From Owenia fusiformis (lineage: Eukaryota > Annelida > Polychaeta > Sabellida > Oweniidae), in the NCBI GenBank assembly GCA_903813345.2, contig CAIIXF020000011.1:16477754-16537753 (forward strand): DNA of 60,000 nucleotides, written 5' to 3'. A program made the translations under genes and the position numbers. The notes beneath the pieces were generated by a model. It was given only the letters and a program-made list of their open reading frames with translations. It searched no databases and was not told the origin of the DNA. Every line of letters starts with the position of its first letter. Position 1 is the first letter of the stretch. Positions 48,812 to 60,000 of the stretch are shown here, piece after piece.

Positions 48812-49022
48812 CAGGCCCGTAGCCAGGGGGGGTTCGCAGGGTTCGGGCGAACCCCCCCCCCCCCCTGGCCAAAAATTCTTTCAAAATCATGCAGTTTTTG
48901 ACCATTTTGAGCACTTCTCAAGTGATTTTAGCCTAATTTGGGCCAAAATTGTCAAATGTGAACCCCCCTGGAAATTTTGGAAAATTGAACCCCCCCTTAG
49001 CAAATCCTGGCTACGGGCATGC
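48812..49022. mobile_element. CAGGCCCGTAGCC MITE family, full copy
   Basis: The ends are CAGGCCCGTAGCCAGG and CCTGGCTACGGGCATG, flanked by CAGCT on both sides (possible short target duplication). It includes a C-run and TTCTTTCAAAATCATGCAGT. It lies about 450 bp before the GPCR start codon, so it sits in that gene's upstream region. Confidence 0.85.
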
Positions 49023-49465
49023 AGCTTGTCGGTTGTTACCGGATGACAACGTAAAGAACACAGCGTTGCCTAGAAATATTCAAACATATCATTCGCCCAT
49101 ATCATCATTGTATTCGTGACAGAGAATACAATCGTTTTAGTATCAATGGATCAATGTACAACATTTGTAAAAAATCCATTCGATGACGAGTCTAATAATG
49201 GCTTGATTGATTTTGCGAAGTAAACAAAAAGTTCTGATTATCAATTGAGTCAATTAATCCAATTATTTCTAAAACAAATCGAATTCCATTAACAAACCCT
49301 ATCGATAAAGGATGTTTTACTTAACCTTGCTAAACCTCTTTCTTGTTTACCCCTTTCGTAATATGGAAAAATTAAATCGAGACTAAGAACGGCTAAGAAC
49401 AAGTCTACCCAGTATAATAGGAAACACAAGCTCTTAATACCGCTACAGAGGATTGTAACTGGAAA

Positions 49466-50467
49466 ATGAATAACGATAGTTTGATTCCTATTCCTACATA
49501 TACGAGAGATGTCTCGATCTTGGCGTCAGTGCTATGGACACTGCTTTTCGTGATAGGGGCGATGATGAACGGACTGATGATAGTCGTGATTCTAAAGAAT
49601 AGGAAACTGCAGACTGCGCCAAATTGGCTAGTTTTCTCAATGTCGGTCACGGATTTCGTCAGTTTGGTGTTCATACGGCCGATTGGGAGCATGGCGGTAT
49701 ATATGCATGGTTGGCACTTTGGTCTCCAGAGTTGTCGCGTCATAGCCTTCTTTAACTCATTTATTTTTTCGCTCATGCTTGCCAATCTTTGCTTCATGGC
49801 TATAAACAGATATGTGTTGATTGCACATACTGCGATTTATCCGAAGATATTCAGCAAAATAGGAACATTATTCGTAGTGACTCCGTTTATTTTATTCCTA
49901 ACGATCAACCTACTTCTGCCGTTTATGGGTGTATGGGGCGAGTACGGGTACGTTGCAGAGGTAAACTCATGTGGTCTTGTGGTCGACACGCCATCGAGAT
50001 CCTTATTCAGTATGTATGCAATGGCAGTGGGATTCGGCATTCCATTGGTGATCATGCTTTACTGTTATATCAGGATTTTTCTTCTCGTACGTGCACAGAA
50101 GAAGAAGATATCGAGCCATAACTCAAAAGTAGCAAGAGGTGAACAAAAACTGAACAACGCTGATGTAAAACTTGCTAAGGTTATGGCGTCCATATTCTGC
50201 CTGTATATCGTGTGTATTCTACCTCGTCTAAGTCTCAGTTGGATTGACAAACATAATCGTTGGCCCATGGCCCAGACACTGGCAGGGACAGCTTTGATAG
50301 CATATAGTGTACTAAATAACATAGTGTTCATTGCACAAAACCAACAGATTCGACTTGCGTGCTTCAAATTGCTGCATATAAAAATAAACCAAGTCACAAT
50401 GGAGCAAAGTTCTGCGAGTGGCGGAGTAAGTCAGACTAAAACTATGACAGTAGTGGGACATATGTAA
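49466..50467 (+). CDS. Class A (rhodopsin-like) GPCR, melatonin/moody-like, orphan
   Basis: This complete single-exon receptor has 333 residues and a good start context (AAAATGA). It has a short N-terminus without a signal peptide, then TM1 about 18-43 (N35 at 1.50), TM2 about 53-78 (D63 at 2.50) and TM3 about 91-116. The disulphide pair is C90-C169. TM4 is about 132-153, TM5 about 178-207 (P193, Y201), TM6 about 236-258 and TM7 about 268-292. The TM3 end is NRY (114-116) instead of DRY, as in melatonin receptors. The CWxP switch is CILP (250-253), and the NPxxY motif is replaced by NNIVF (284-288), losing both proline and tyrosine. The C-tail is short. The closest group I can name is the melatonin-receptor-like/moody/GPR84-like set, expanded in invertebrates. 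Ligand and coupling cannot be inferred. Confidence 0.9.
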   Translation: MNNDSLIPIPTYTRDVSILASVLWTLLFVIGAMMNGLMIVVILKNRKLQTAPNWLVFSMSVTDFVSLVFIRPIGSMAVYMHGWHFGLQSCRVIAFFNSFIFSLMLANLCFMAINRYVLIAHTAIYPKIFSKIGTLFVVTPFILFLTINLLLPFMGVWGEYGYVAEVNSCGLVVDTPSRSLFSMYAMAVGFGIPLVIMLYCYIRIFLLVRAQKKKISSHNSKVARGEQKLNNADVKLAKVMASIFCLYIVCILPRLSLSWIDKHNRWPMAQTLAGTALIAYSVLNNIVFIAQNQQIRLACFKLLHIKINQVTMEQSSASGGVSQTKTMTVVGHM

Positions 50468-50520
50468 AAAATATTGTTCATGTGTTTGGCTAATATTGCT
50501 AAGTCTTACATATATGGAGA

Positions 50521-50526
50521 AATAAA
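50521..50526 (+). terminator. Polyadenylation signal (AATAAA) of the GPCR gene
   Basis: A canonical AATAAA lies 54 bp after the stop codon, a normal distance for a compact 3' UTR. Confidence 0.6.
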
Positions 50527-50741
50527 TACAATATGCATTAAGTATCGTTGTTTTGACACCGTTAAAGATAACCTCTAACGTCGAACTTCTTATATGTAAC
50601 GCCGTCAAAATAATTCTGGACGATGGCTAAAACAACTTTAGCACCATCAAAAACAACATTCAACGCAGTCAAAAACGATTTCGACCGCCTTAAAGGAAAA
50701 AGTCACATTAGTCAGTTTGTGAGACAATGAATTTAACCATT

Positions 50742-50905
50742 GCTAACTTTTTCATCTAATTTTTTTTAATTTCCACCAGTTATTTATAACATTTACGCCA
50801 TGTGTCCCCAAGAGTTTAGTAATATTATACAAAATTTTGACCATATGAATATTATGACTGATAAAGGACCATGCACCTTTTTTCTTTACAGAGGGTATTA
50901 TGTTT
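50742..50905 (+). repeat. Interspersed repeat family B, copy 1
   Basis: It shares TTTCCACCAGTTATT, CCAAGAGTTTAGTAA and TGATAAAGGACCATGCACCT, in the same order and orientation, with 59657-59808. No ends or coding content are visible. The copies bracket the right-hand 9 kb of the window. Confidence 0.75.
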
Positions 50906-53900
50906 TAAGAGGTATACAGGGTGAGATATACAGTATGCACTAGGTTTCTCTCCCGGACAATCAGTGATGTCCCATATACAATCGCCTAAATATAATATCT
51001 TACATTTTATATTTTAAATTTAATATACTATTTTGAACTTTTGAAATTCTGAACCACTTTCATGCATGAATGAGTTCATTGTCGCTCTTATTATACCATG
51101 TCACCACCAGAACATTTTTTGTGGACGGAATTTGGCGAACGACTTCCTTCGGCGTTCGGTAATCAGCTAAAGGATGGCATTCACATTATGTAATCTATAA
51201 AAGTTAATTTGGTTTTGAACAAATAATCAAATTTCAAAAAGTTGTGCATAAAAAGTCATATCATTAGGGGAGTAATTCATAATAAGATTACTTCACTATT
51301 AGTATGTCAACGGAATGGGTTAAAAGTTCATATCTTAGCCGTTTTTGAAGTTCCGTTTACGTAACAAAAGTGTTGACGATTATGTCATCCATCGACTGAA
51401 CTATTTTGTGCGAAGTCACTTGGATTTCCAGAAACATGCTTACACGAGTACATGTTTGTGCAGAAGAAATTGGAATGGTTTATGATTGCCATCTCGAGAA
51501 ATCCGGACCTGGTGTCCTAGGGTTTGTGGTCTTGACCGGACCATCTTTTCTGTATTGGTAAACAATATAACATATATAAATACATGGGATACAAATGGAT
51601 TGTCCGGCTAGATTTTTGTCCTATCTGTTATCTTTATTTTCAAATGTATAGATGTCGTACTATAGTAGTACTGTAATATATACTTATTTGATATCTAATC
51701 AATTAATTAAAAAACACTGCTTTCATCCAATCACCGTTAGTATAGTGGTTAGAACCCCACTCTATCCTGTTTTTTTTCTTTACCATAATCACGGGCTTTC
51801 AAAAATGGAACTAAAATGCATTGGCATATTCGTTTCCTCGTTTTCATGAGATTATTCTTAATATTAATGCACGTAGGAGACTATAATTTCTAGTGAATTC
51901 TGTCCTTGAGACAACTTATTCTTAATTTTCTAGATGTACATGTCCAAGCGGACTATATTTTCTGCTTGCCTCTGTCCCCGAGACAACTTATCCTTAACGG
52001 ACTAAAATATCTAAGGAAATATAGTCCATCGGCCTTGTTATTCTAGATAATATAGTCCCGGACAATATTTTCCAGTCTAAGGGACCATATATTTAGTACG
52101 GTCTATATAAACGTTGACACCGGATCCGTTTCGGTAACAGCGTAATCGGGTGCAGCACCGGTGATATAGAGTGCTATAATACATCCGTAAACTTACACTG
52201 CACACTGTACGCTCACATTAAACAGAAGTCACAATAAATAGATAATGTATAATATATTTGTACAACGACGATCCACAATAAATAAAAATATTGATTAATG
52301 ACACATGCATAATATCTGATCCAGAGGATCTAGTTTTAATTCAAAAATAAATAAGTTGCGCTCATTTTATATTCAGTTTCCCTTTACATCTACAAATTGT
52401 AGTCGTAAATAGTGTGATACCTCAAGCTTAGTGTGTAAACATAAATTGACACTCACATTAAACATTACCCGTGAACATTACTCACTTCAAATTGATATTC
52501 AGGGTGGTCCAAAAAAGTGAACCCCTGCAACAGGCTATATTTTCCTTAATACATGCATGGATTGGCTCATATTATCACATCTTGTAGACAACGGTCTAAA
52601 ATTTTTGTTGTTGCCATAATTTATTCTCAGTCTTGAATTTTAAAGAAATTACAAGACTTAAACAAACATGCCTTAAATTCATTCTGGTATGCCAGAGCCC
52701 CTCTTATCTGCCGTTTGCGAGAAAAGGATAAAGACAAAGAGGGCGCGGCTATCGCGGTGCCTACAATTAGATATTGTGCAAAACTTTACCAATGTGATTC
52801 ACGGAAATTGTTGAACCACATTGGATATAAGTTTAAACCATACCAATTGACAAATGGGACTCTATTTGAGCAGAAAACACATTTTACATTTTCATTGACC
52901 ATTTTGAAGGAGTTTTAACCTTTCAACAGTTAAGGGGCATTTTACCAACACAAACGGGGGCAAAGTTACTCCCTGTGATCCAAACTCTGAGAAGCCCTTC
53001 ATATGAATATCTTACAAAAATCAAAAGGAAATATAATATTCAGTGTTTTGAGTTATATTTTACTAGAATTGGTCCATTATTAATGAAGATTAATCAACAT
53101 TTTAAGACCATAGAGGGGTATGCTGCTATTTCACTGGAAGATGTTTTCATCTTTGGAAACTTACAACGTTTCTTTGGATCACTTTAACTTTGCAACTAAG
53201 GGAGGCAGGATGCTAATTTTAACGCCATAATGTTAAGATTCAAATCCAAACAAAGTCAGAAAACATTAGTTTTTCCAGACTGCGGCTAAAAAAAATTCGA
53301 CGGGAAGATTGTTTAATGGTTGAAGAACCGCAAATGTTGAGTTCACATTTTTATTGATTTTCAGTGATGTTTGAGGGGTTGTGATTCCTGCGAATGTTAA
53401 GACTACGAAAAATGTGTGGTACCAACAAAAGTTTTAGACCTTCCTCTACAACATTATCGGTGCGTTGTCCCCATCCTTCAAGATCGGTCTTAACTTTTAT
53501 GCAGCAGCCATGAAATAAGTGAAAAACCCTTGGACCAAGGATGCGTTGTTCCCACATTTATGTTTTGTAAATGCTGTTCCGCCAACCCGCGCCACATTTT
53601 AGTGTATTGTTCCCCGCGCATGCCATGTTACACTCCGAATCTGGTCGTAGTCCATATCTACCATACTCGTTGCCACACATGCATTGATGTGAAAACTGGT
53701 TTCCAGAGTACATATATCCTGAAAAACAATACGATTATTATTGAGATGAACTCGAGATAAGAGGGGTAGGCACAGAAGGAATAACAAAGATGCGAGTAGG
53801 TAGTTACCATTTTCACCACCAGGTGGCTAATTCGGGGTAGATAACATGGCAGTGTATATAGAAAGTTACCTGAAACTTGAATATTCATCAGTTTAAGTGG

Positions 53901-55004
53901 TTCAGCTTTCATATTACCCTTAAGTATCTGATGGTTATACAAATTGAAATATGTCCTGTAAAAGAAAATGATATCTGTCCAGTAATATAAAATATTATCT
54001 GTCCAATACAAGAAAATATGTTTCACTTTTTGTGATTTTATGAGGAATCTCCCCGACCTAGAAGTCACATTTTCAAAGAAAATCAAATATTTAAATTTGA
54101 TAAACACTTTTTAAATTTCAAATATAATACCACTTTAACTGAATTTTGAAATATTTAATGACGTAAATCAAGATTATTTCTACTCGCATCTCGTCTATTA
54201 AATTTGTTACAAGAGGAGAAAAGAGGAGAAAAGTTCGTGTGGTGAGGGGTAATTCTTTTTGGGCACTAGTTAATCATTAACAACATTCCAGGGCAGTGCC
54301 AGTCTTCAATATATTAAAGCGGTGAGCCTATCAAAAATCTCAGATTCTCAAAATGGTTCATTCCTTTTATAAAGTGGACGATACTTACATGTACTATTCA
54401 ATTATACAAAATATATTTATTCCATGATAAGGCAAAACAAATAATTTAGGGCTAAGTTATATTCATTGAAGTATATTATAAGAGACTAAATAAATAAAGT
54501 TAATTCATTTTGGTTCTAATTAAACTATACTTCTATAAAAATATTATATTTATAGTTTTCAAAATGGTGTCATACAAATTGATTTCCAAGCCGCTGTGAT
54601 AGGCTTCTAAGTAAGGAACATGGTCAATAATTTCAATGTCATGGCAAGTTATTTACCCATTTGTTCTTGCAAATCAAAAACATGTTATATAAGATCGATT
54701 GCTATTTACCAGCTTGAGAACAGGAATCCATGCACAACTGTGGAGTATTGCCAATCCCACCGGATGCGAGATCTCTTATCGGCTGGTCTTCAAAACACCC
54801 GATGTATGTGCCACTCTTGCATATTGTCGACCCTGAAAATCACGCAATTGTTCTTTATTTTCAGTTAACATATTCCAACTCCATTATCCTCAGGACAGAG
54901 GTGTGTAACAAACTGATGTGAATTCTGTTCCAAGAAGTAAAGAAGCAAATGCCTGAGGAAACTCTATTTAAATTCCAATCAAGCAATAGGGTTTCCTTCA
55001 TATT
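50906..55004. other. Region downstream of the GPCR, no gene recognised
   Basis: It contains a partial ~85-bp duplication (51894-52020) and a lone TA-transposon-like motif (GGTGGTCCAAAAAAGTGAAC at about 52503). A tRNA-like A-box fragment lies near 51733 without its other half. Frames at 52715-52918, 52975-53187 and 53658-54107 are not recognised. The first two lie in the same short region and may be remnants of one old transposon gene, which I cannot name. Confidence 0.45.
51894..52020 (+). repeat. Imperfect direct duplication
   Basis: TTCTGTCCTTGAGACAACTT, then ATTCTTAA at 51897-51924 recurs as CTCTGTCCCCGAGACAACTT, then ATCCTTAA at 51980-52007. Both are followed or preceded by GGACTATA/GACTATAATTTCT motifs, giving a unit of about 83 bp. 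Confidence 0.65.
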
Positions 55005-55517
55005 AGACAGGTTCCAATTCAAATAATTCAAGTTTTTGAGGCATTTTTTAGAAAAAGCAACAGACCTATTTTTACTAGATCAGTTTTTCATGCTGATAAA
55101 GATATTAAAAGATGACAGCTCAACGGGGTGGTCACGACACTAAATTTTGGCATTTTTACCCCCCTAGGAAATATTCTAGGGGGTACTATGAAACTAGTTC
55201 ATAACTCAAAGGATATATGAGCTATTGTTCTGAGTTGTACACCATACATTGCTAGTACAAATATGAATACTATCCTAAAGTTATAGGTTGATACCCTTAT
55301 TGGTCTCAGAAAAATACAAAAAACAGGAAAAAGATACATAATTTTTGTCTTGCCAATTTTATATTTGTAGCTTCAAGCACAATATGACAGCTTTAACAGC
55401 TCATAGTAGTATTCTAAAATCATTTCCAAGCTATGTGTGGTATTGTAATACATCTATTTTAGTTATGAAGTACTATTTTGTAATTTTAATATGACTTTAT
55501 AGTGCCCTACCCCTGGA
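55005..55517 (+). repeat. Left inverted arm of the 4-kb element
   Basis: It pairs with 58456-58982. It carries an internal palindrome-like motif, CCCCCTAGGAAATATTCTAG followed by GGGG, at about 55160-55183 that is conserved in the other arm. Confidence 0.8.
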
Positions 55518-55844
55518 AAATTGAAGAAAGTGGATGTGGTGAATTTTATCATTTTGCAGCATTAAGTTAGAAACATGTATTGATAGACACCAAATCAATA
55601 AATTCATACCATCATCAAATGTTAGGTGACATTCTAATTCATTTATTACTAGAATATAGGACTTAAGATATTTTATATGTAAGTTTTCAATTTAGTACAT
55701 GTATCATAATGAAATCTAGTGTAATCACAAACTAGAGAGGTTGGCATACAGTCTGGACATTGACATAAAGTCTAAACATTATAATCATCAATTGATCTCA
55801 TTTGAGCAACTAGACTATGGTGGTCATCATGCACAAGTAATGTA

Positions 55845-56695
55845 CAGTAGAACCTGCTAAGTGGAACAGCTCTGTAAGTGGAACACCTCCCAAGTGGAAC
55901 GCCTTTTCAAAGTCCCGTTTTAAAAACCCATTGACTTAATGTTAATTGAACCTCTGTAAGTGAAACACCTCCAAACATGAACAGTGAACACCCCATATTG
56001 AAAAATTAACCTGCTAAGTGGAACAGTCAATATCCATAGATTTCAATATTGCTATAATATGTAAACAGAATTAATCTCCTTCAATGATATCTGGGTATGA
56101 AAACAGGTAATACTGTGATAATTGGCAAATTAGGACTTTAATGGATTTTAATGGATTAACCTCCTGTAGAGGTCAACATGTGATGCAACCAATAATTAAT
56201 TTGATAATCAGCAAATTAGGATTTCATAAGATTATCATTCAGAAAATTGGATTAACCTCCTGTAGAACTGGACACGTGATGCTACCACTAATTAATATCC
56301 CTTGCTGTTTGTTTCAAACTTAATAAGTAAGATTAAAAATGTCATTTAAAAACAATTGAATTATTAGCAGTAGGAACAAGTCTTTAAAACTTAATTGCCT
56401 AATCTTTGTACCCGAGCCTAGCACAATTAGGAGGATTAAGAATGTCAGAAAACATTTTTGGCAGAATGAGGAGGATTAAGAATGTCAGATACCTTTTTGA
56501 GTAAAATAAATGGATTATTAATGGTATATACCTGCCCTGTAATGAAGGGAGAATCATATTTCCAATGATACATATAAATCCTATATTTGATCTTGTATGT
56601 TCTCTGCGAACCCAAAACCTCCATTAGTGGAACACCTTCTAAGTGAAACACTTTGTGGCAGGACGGAGAGTGTTCCACTTATACAGGTTCTACTG
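55845..56695. mobile_element. 851-bp pogo/Tigger-like MITE nested in the 4-kb element
   Basis: The perfect 12-bp ends CAGTAGAACCTG and CAGGTTCTACTG are flanked by TA (55843-55844, 56696-56697). Ends starting CAG(T)NGAACCT with TA duplication are typical of pogo/Tigger elements. Near the ends there are repeated AAGTGGAAC motifs. The interior has two ~95-bp direct repeats (GGATTAACCTCCTGTAGA at 56153 and 56248) and two GAGGATTAAGAATGTCAGA copies near 56431 and 56469. No transposase is present. Confidence 0.85.
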
Positions 56696-58455
56696 TATTT
56701 ACATAATAATGTTATAAAGGAGCATGTAGGTTATCGCAAACAACTTCAGACAATTCTAACTTGAATTATGAATATTTTCTGACCATGAACATGGGTATAT
56801 CTTTTAGATCTATTCATTATCTTCAAGAAAAGTAAATATAATGATTGAAACCAGACCTAAGTGATATTAAAGGGAATGGCCCCATCAACATACTTTTTAC
56901 TAAAAAATTTGACCTAATTTTTACCAAAGATGCAACCTTTAATTATATTGTTGAATGCATAATTAGAATATGCTTTGAGACATGTTCTATTTCCTAAGAG
57001 GAAAAGTGGATTGCTCCAGCGACTTTAAAGACACTGAATTGTTAACATTGTTAAAATGATGGCATTTTTGGTGAAAATGAGGTCAACAACTTTGAAAAAA
57101 TATATTGATGGGTTGATTGCTAGTGAAATATCTCTGAGTCCGATTGACTTTATTATCCCTGTATACCTGTCTTCATGGTCAGAAAATAGTCATAATCAAA
57201 GATATAGCTGTCTGAAATTGTTTGTGATTACTTACCTGAACCTTTCCAGGTCAAATCAGGAGTGACAAAATTATCTCCACCAAATTTTTGACATGTCTTC
57301 AAATACGATAATATTTTCTTCATAAGATAGAGTGTCACTTCTGAAATTTATTGATTGACCTGAGATCGTACCACATCTTTATGACATAGAAGCGAAATAG
57401 CCATATTGAACTTTAATGATGTTTGTTTAATTGTTGTTTGCCACTTTTCGACAATTGTCAAAATTTGGGGGTTTTGGGGGAGGGGTACAATTAGGTTAAA
57501 AAATTCACCTGATTCAGACTATCCTTAAATGAGCACTGATTCACCCGAGAGCATAACTTTTTCAAAACATGTAAGTGTTATTTTTGGACCACTCACATTA
57601 ATGTTTCGTCTAATTTTCCCTCAGAGTTTCATCATCATTGTCCAAATCTTAGGCCATATTTGTTGAGATATATAAATGTTCATTATTAAAATCTTGCCTT
57701 CCTTTGCAGTTGGAAAAGATTCGGCATTAGGTGTTATAAGTCCCAGAGCACGATAAATAAATAAAAATAACATCAAAATGACATAGAACTGATAGACGTT
57801 TTCTCTTGTGCGTGTCAGCCATGGTCTACCAAATTGCTATTCAGTAGGAAGAAACTCATTTTCAGTTTCCATTTTAATTTCCTGACAAATAGAGCGATCA
57901 TCTCAGGATTTTTTCTATGATCTATGTGTCGCCCTAGCAACTTCTGTTTTAGAGAACAATAGAACAATAGAAAAGATTACTTTACCATAATTTTAATCAT
58001 CCCACATTGTAGACATATTTAGAATTAAAAATATGAAGAGAATGACAAAACCTCTTAAAACACATTTCTTAGGAAACAAATAGTGTCGTATTCTTGTTAC
58101 TATGGCAACAGAGTTTTTTCTTTTTGTCATTTTTGTCATACAGATTACCTATCATACCAGGACCAAATCCTGAAAATTTGAATTCAGTATCTTCATTAGT
58201 ATCTTAGATATATAGGTTTCTTATAGTATCCCCTGCAGATTCTATCGGAGTATAAGGAAAATGCTCTGAAGAGGGTTGCCCAAGGATGCCACTTAACAGT
58301 ATTTTTGAGGTCCCAACCCTCTATTCATGGGAATAGTTAACCATTGTAAAGCTTCTCATGGTTAACTGACAGAATTGATTGTATCTTCAACTAAGAAGAC
58401 AATAAAATGTTATAAAACCAGAAGAAAACCAAACCAACTTTCTTCTATTTACCAT

Positions 58456-58982
58456 GGGTAGGGCACTATAAAGTCATATTAAAATTACAAAATAGTACTT
58501 CATCACTATAATAGATGTATTACAATATCACACATAGCTTGGGAATGTTGTTAGAATACTACTTTGAGCTGTTTTAGTTATCATATTTTGCTTGAAGCTA
58601 CAAATATAAAATAAGCAAGAAAAAAATGACAAAAATTGAATATTTTTTTCTAATTAATTGTATATTTCCGAATCAACAAAGATATCAACCTATAACTTTA
58701 GGGTAGTATTCATCTCTGTACTAACAATGTATGCTGTAGAACTCAGAACAATAGTTAATATATCCTTTGAGTTATGAACTAGTTTCATAGTACCCCCTAG
58801 AATATTTTCCTAGGGGGGTAAAAACGCTAAAATTCAGTGTCGTGACCACCCCGTTGAGCTGTCATCTTTTAATATCTTTATCAGCATGAAAAACTGATCC
58901 AGAAGAAATAGGTCTGTTGCTTTTTCTAAAAAATGCCTCAAAAACCCTTTCCCTTGAGATATTCTGAAATTGGAACCTGTCT
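58456..58982 (-). repeat. Right inverted arm of the 4-kb element
   Basis: This is the inverse of 55005-55517, starting near GGTAGGGCACTATAAAGTC and ending CCTGTCT. A short insertion (about 58945-58957) distinguishes it from the left arm. Confidence 0.8.
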
Positions 58983-60000
58983 ATATTGCTCGAATTACTA
59001 GAGTATAGTAGTCAATTTTTTACTGACGTTTTATGATGTGACAAATGTTATTTAAGGCATAAATGCCTAGATAAACTGAATCTGAATCTGTCTTATCAAA
59101 AAAAATTCAAAAACACATTCTAATAAATTTTCCCTCGGGGTAAAGGCAATAACATACATGAAGTTAAATTGTTCGTTACGTTTTGAGGAATACGCCATTT
59201 TTAAAAGTTTTTAATCCAATAAAACTTATTGAAAAATGTCAGTTAATCATGATAATGAGAGTCCGATTAATTACAACCATTTTGGGATATTTGAGGTAGT
59301 ATCCTTAAGATTCAGAGGTCTTTTCTCAGTTCAAAATTAGGGGTAGGGGTAACACATATTACAATAAACTGGAAATTGTAAGATAAATATAACCCTTAAT
59401 CTTTCCCAACGACCTATAAATATGTTATACATCCTATACTTTGCTTATGCGTACTATAATTTATGTCAGATGTAATATGTAAATGTGTTTATTGAGCAAA
59501 ATGGTTATATCCTATCCCTAATTTCACTGCTATATGAGGCGTAAAATTGTCTAAAAATCATGATTTTGGCGGGTATTGGCACTTCCATAATTTTCTGTCA
59601 GTGTTTCAATGTTTATTTTAAACCTGTCAGTCATGACCAGTTTGGGTCGGGCTTGCTAACTTTTTAAAATTTTCATCTATTTTTTTTTTAAATTTCCACC
59701 AGTTATTCACAATATTTACTCAATGTGCCTCCAAGAGTTTAGTAAGATTTTGAAAATGTTTTGAATGATAAAGGACCATGCACCTTTCTTCTTTATAAAA
59801 GGTATTTTTGCATGTAGCAATGGTATTGTAATAGCATTTGCAAATGTTTTCTTTCATTATTCAAGAACGTTTCAAAATTATGCAATCCCTCGTGTCACTT
59901 TGACCAATGTACTACATTACTTTACCTTTATCATTATCATATCATAAAAATACCAATAATACGAAACATGGTAATTAAGAAAATGCAAAATTTACCAGTG
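58983..60000. other. Right-edge non-coding region
   Basis: This is AT-rich sequence with one family B repeat (59657-59808). No gene is recognised. Confidence 0.5.
59657..59808 (+). repeat. Interspersed repeat family B, copy 2
   Basis: It matches 50742-50905 in order and orientation, including TTTCCACCAGTTATT and GATAAAGGACCATGCACCTT. Confidence 0.75.

Larger units (their letters stand above)
55005..58982. mobile_element. ~4-kb element with inverted terminal repeats of ~0.5 kb
   Basis: The left arm 55005-55517 begins AGACAGGTTCCAATT. The right arm 58456-58982 ends AATTGGAACCTGTCT. The arms match as inverted copies along their whole length with scattered substitutions and small indels (shared strings include GACAGCTCAACGGGGTGGTC and ATGAAACTAGTTCATA). 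The interior (about 2.9 kb) shows no transposase; a later MITE is nested inside. The structure fits a foldback-like or non-autonomous long-TIR DNA transposon. I cannot settle the target duplication or superfamily. The arms have diverged, so it is not recent. Confidence 0.8.

Noticed and set aside
51733-51770. tRNA-Asp-like A-box segment (GTTAGTATAGTGGTTAG)
   Set aside because: The following sequence cannot form an anticodon arm or T arm, and no B box (GGTTCGANTCC) follows within 60 bp. At most it is a tRNA or SINE fragment.
52503-53190. Possible complete TA transposon starting at GGTGGTCCAAAAAAGTGAAC
   Set aside because: No matching inverted end was found downstream, and the frames inside show no transposase signature.
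53658-54107. 149-codon minus-strand frame
   Set aside because: Low-complexity aromatic-rich translation of AT-rich DNA with no family resemblance.
1-60000. CRISPR arrays, prokaryotic operons or a viral genome
   Set aside because: No regularly spaced identical repeats with unique spacers, no Shine-Dalgarno-linked genes and no viral proteins. Intron structure and gene content are metazoan.

Overview
This window is AT-rich eukaryotic DNA. It has spliceosomal introns of 2.8-8.9 kb, metazoan signalling genes and many decayed transposable elements. There is no prokaryotic or viral gene organisation. The proteins point to a bilaterian invertebrate. The intronless Frizzled-9/10 and the diversin-type ankyrin gene would fit a marine deuterostome (hemichordate or echinoderm), but the sequence does not fix the phylum.

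Region 1 (1-28.7 kb, minus strand) is the 5' half of an ANKRD6 (diversin) gene. I could join five coding exons by splice signals and phase: 28688-27161, 18293-18136, 14849-14751, 6060-5962 and 3127-3029. The gene continues beyond the left edge. The first exon encodes a 509-residue, disordered-looking N-terminal region with an SH3-type proline motif. The next exon enters the ankyrin domain, and the last three are each exactly 99 nt, phase 0, one ankyrin repeat per exon. The large introns hold several MITE families, a broken mariner transposon, a probable Mutator-like element inserted into a TA-flanked element, and an isolated promoter-like island near 7.5 kb.

Region 2 (28.7-36.5 kb) is the spacer between head-to-head genes. 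It holds a 1.7-kb element bounded by two 469-bp direct repeats that look identical, with a 4-bp target duplication. The upstream region of the Frizzled gene follows, with a TATA box near 36.2 kb.

Region 3 (36,553-38,370, plus) is a complete single-exon Frizzled-9/10 Wnt receptor. Frizzled and diversin both act in Wnt/planar-polarity signalling through Dishevelled, so their adjacency is the main biological point of the window.

Region 4 (38.4-49.5 kb) has no recognised gene. It holds MITEs, a 20-bp minisatellite and homopolymer runs. Region 5 (49,466-50,467, plus) is a complete single-exon class A GPCR of the melatonin/moody-like type with altered TM6 and TM7 motifs. Region 6 (50.5-60 kb) has no recognised gene and ends with a roughly 4-kb element bounded by inverted repeats of about 0.5 kb, with a pogo/Tigger-like MITE nested inside it.
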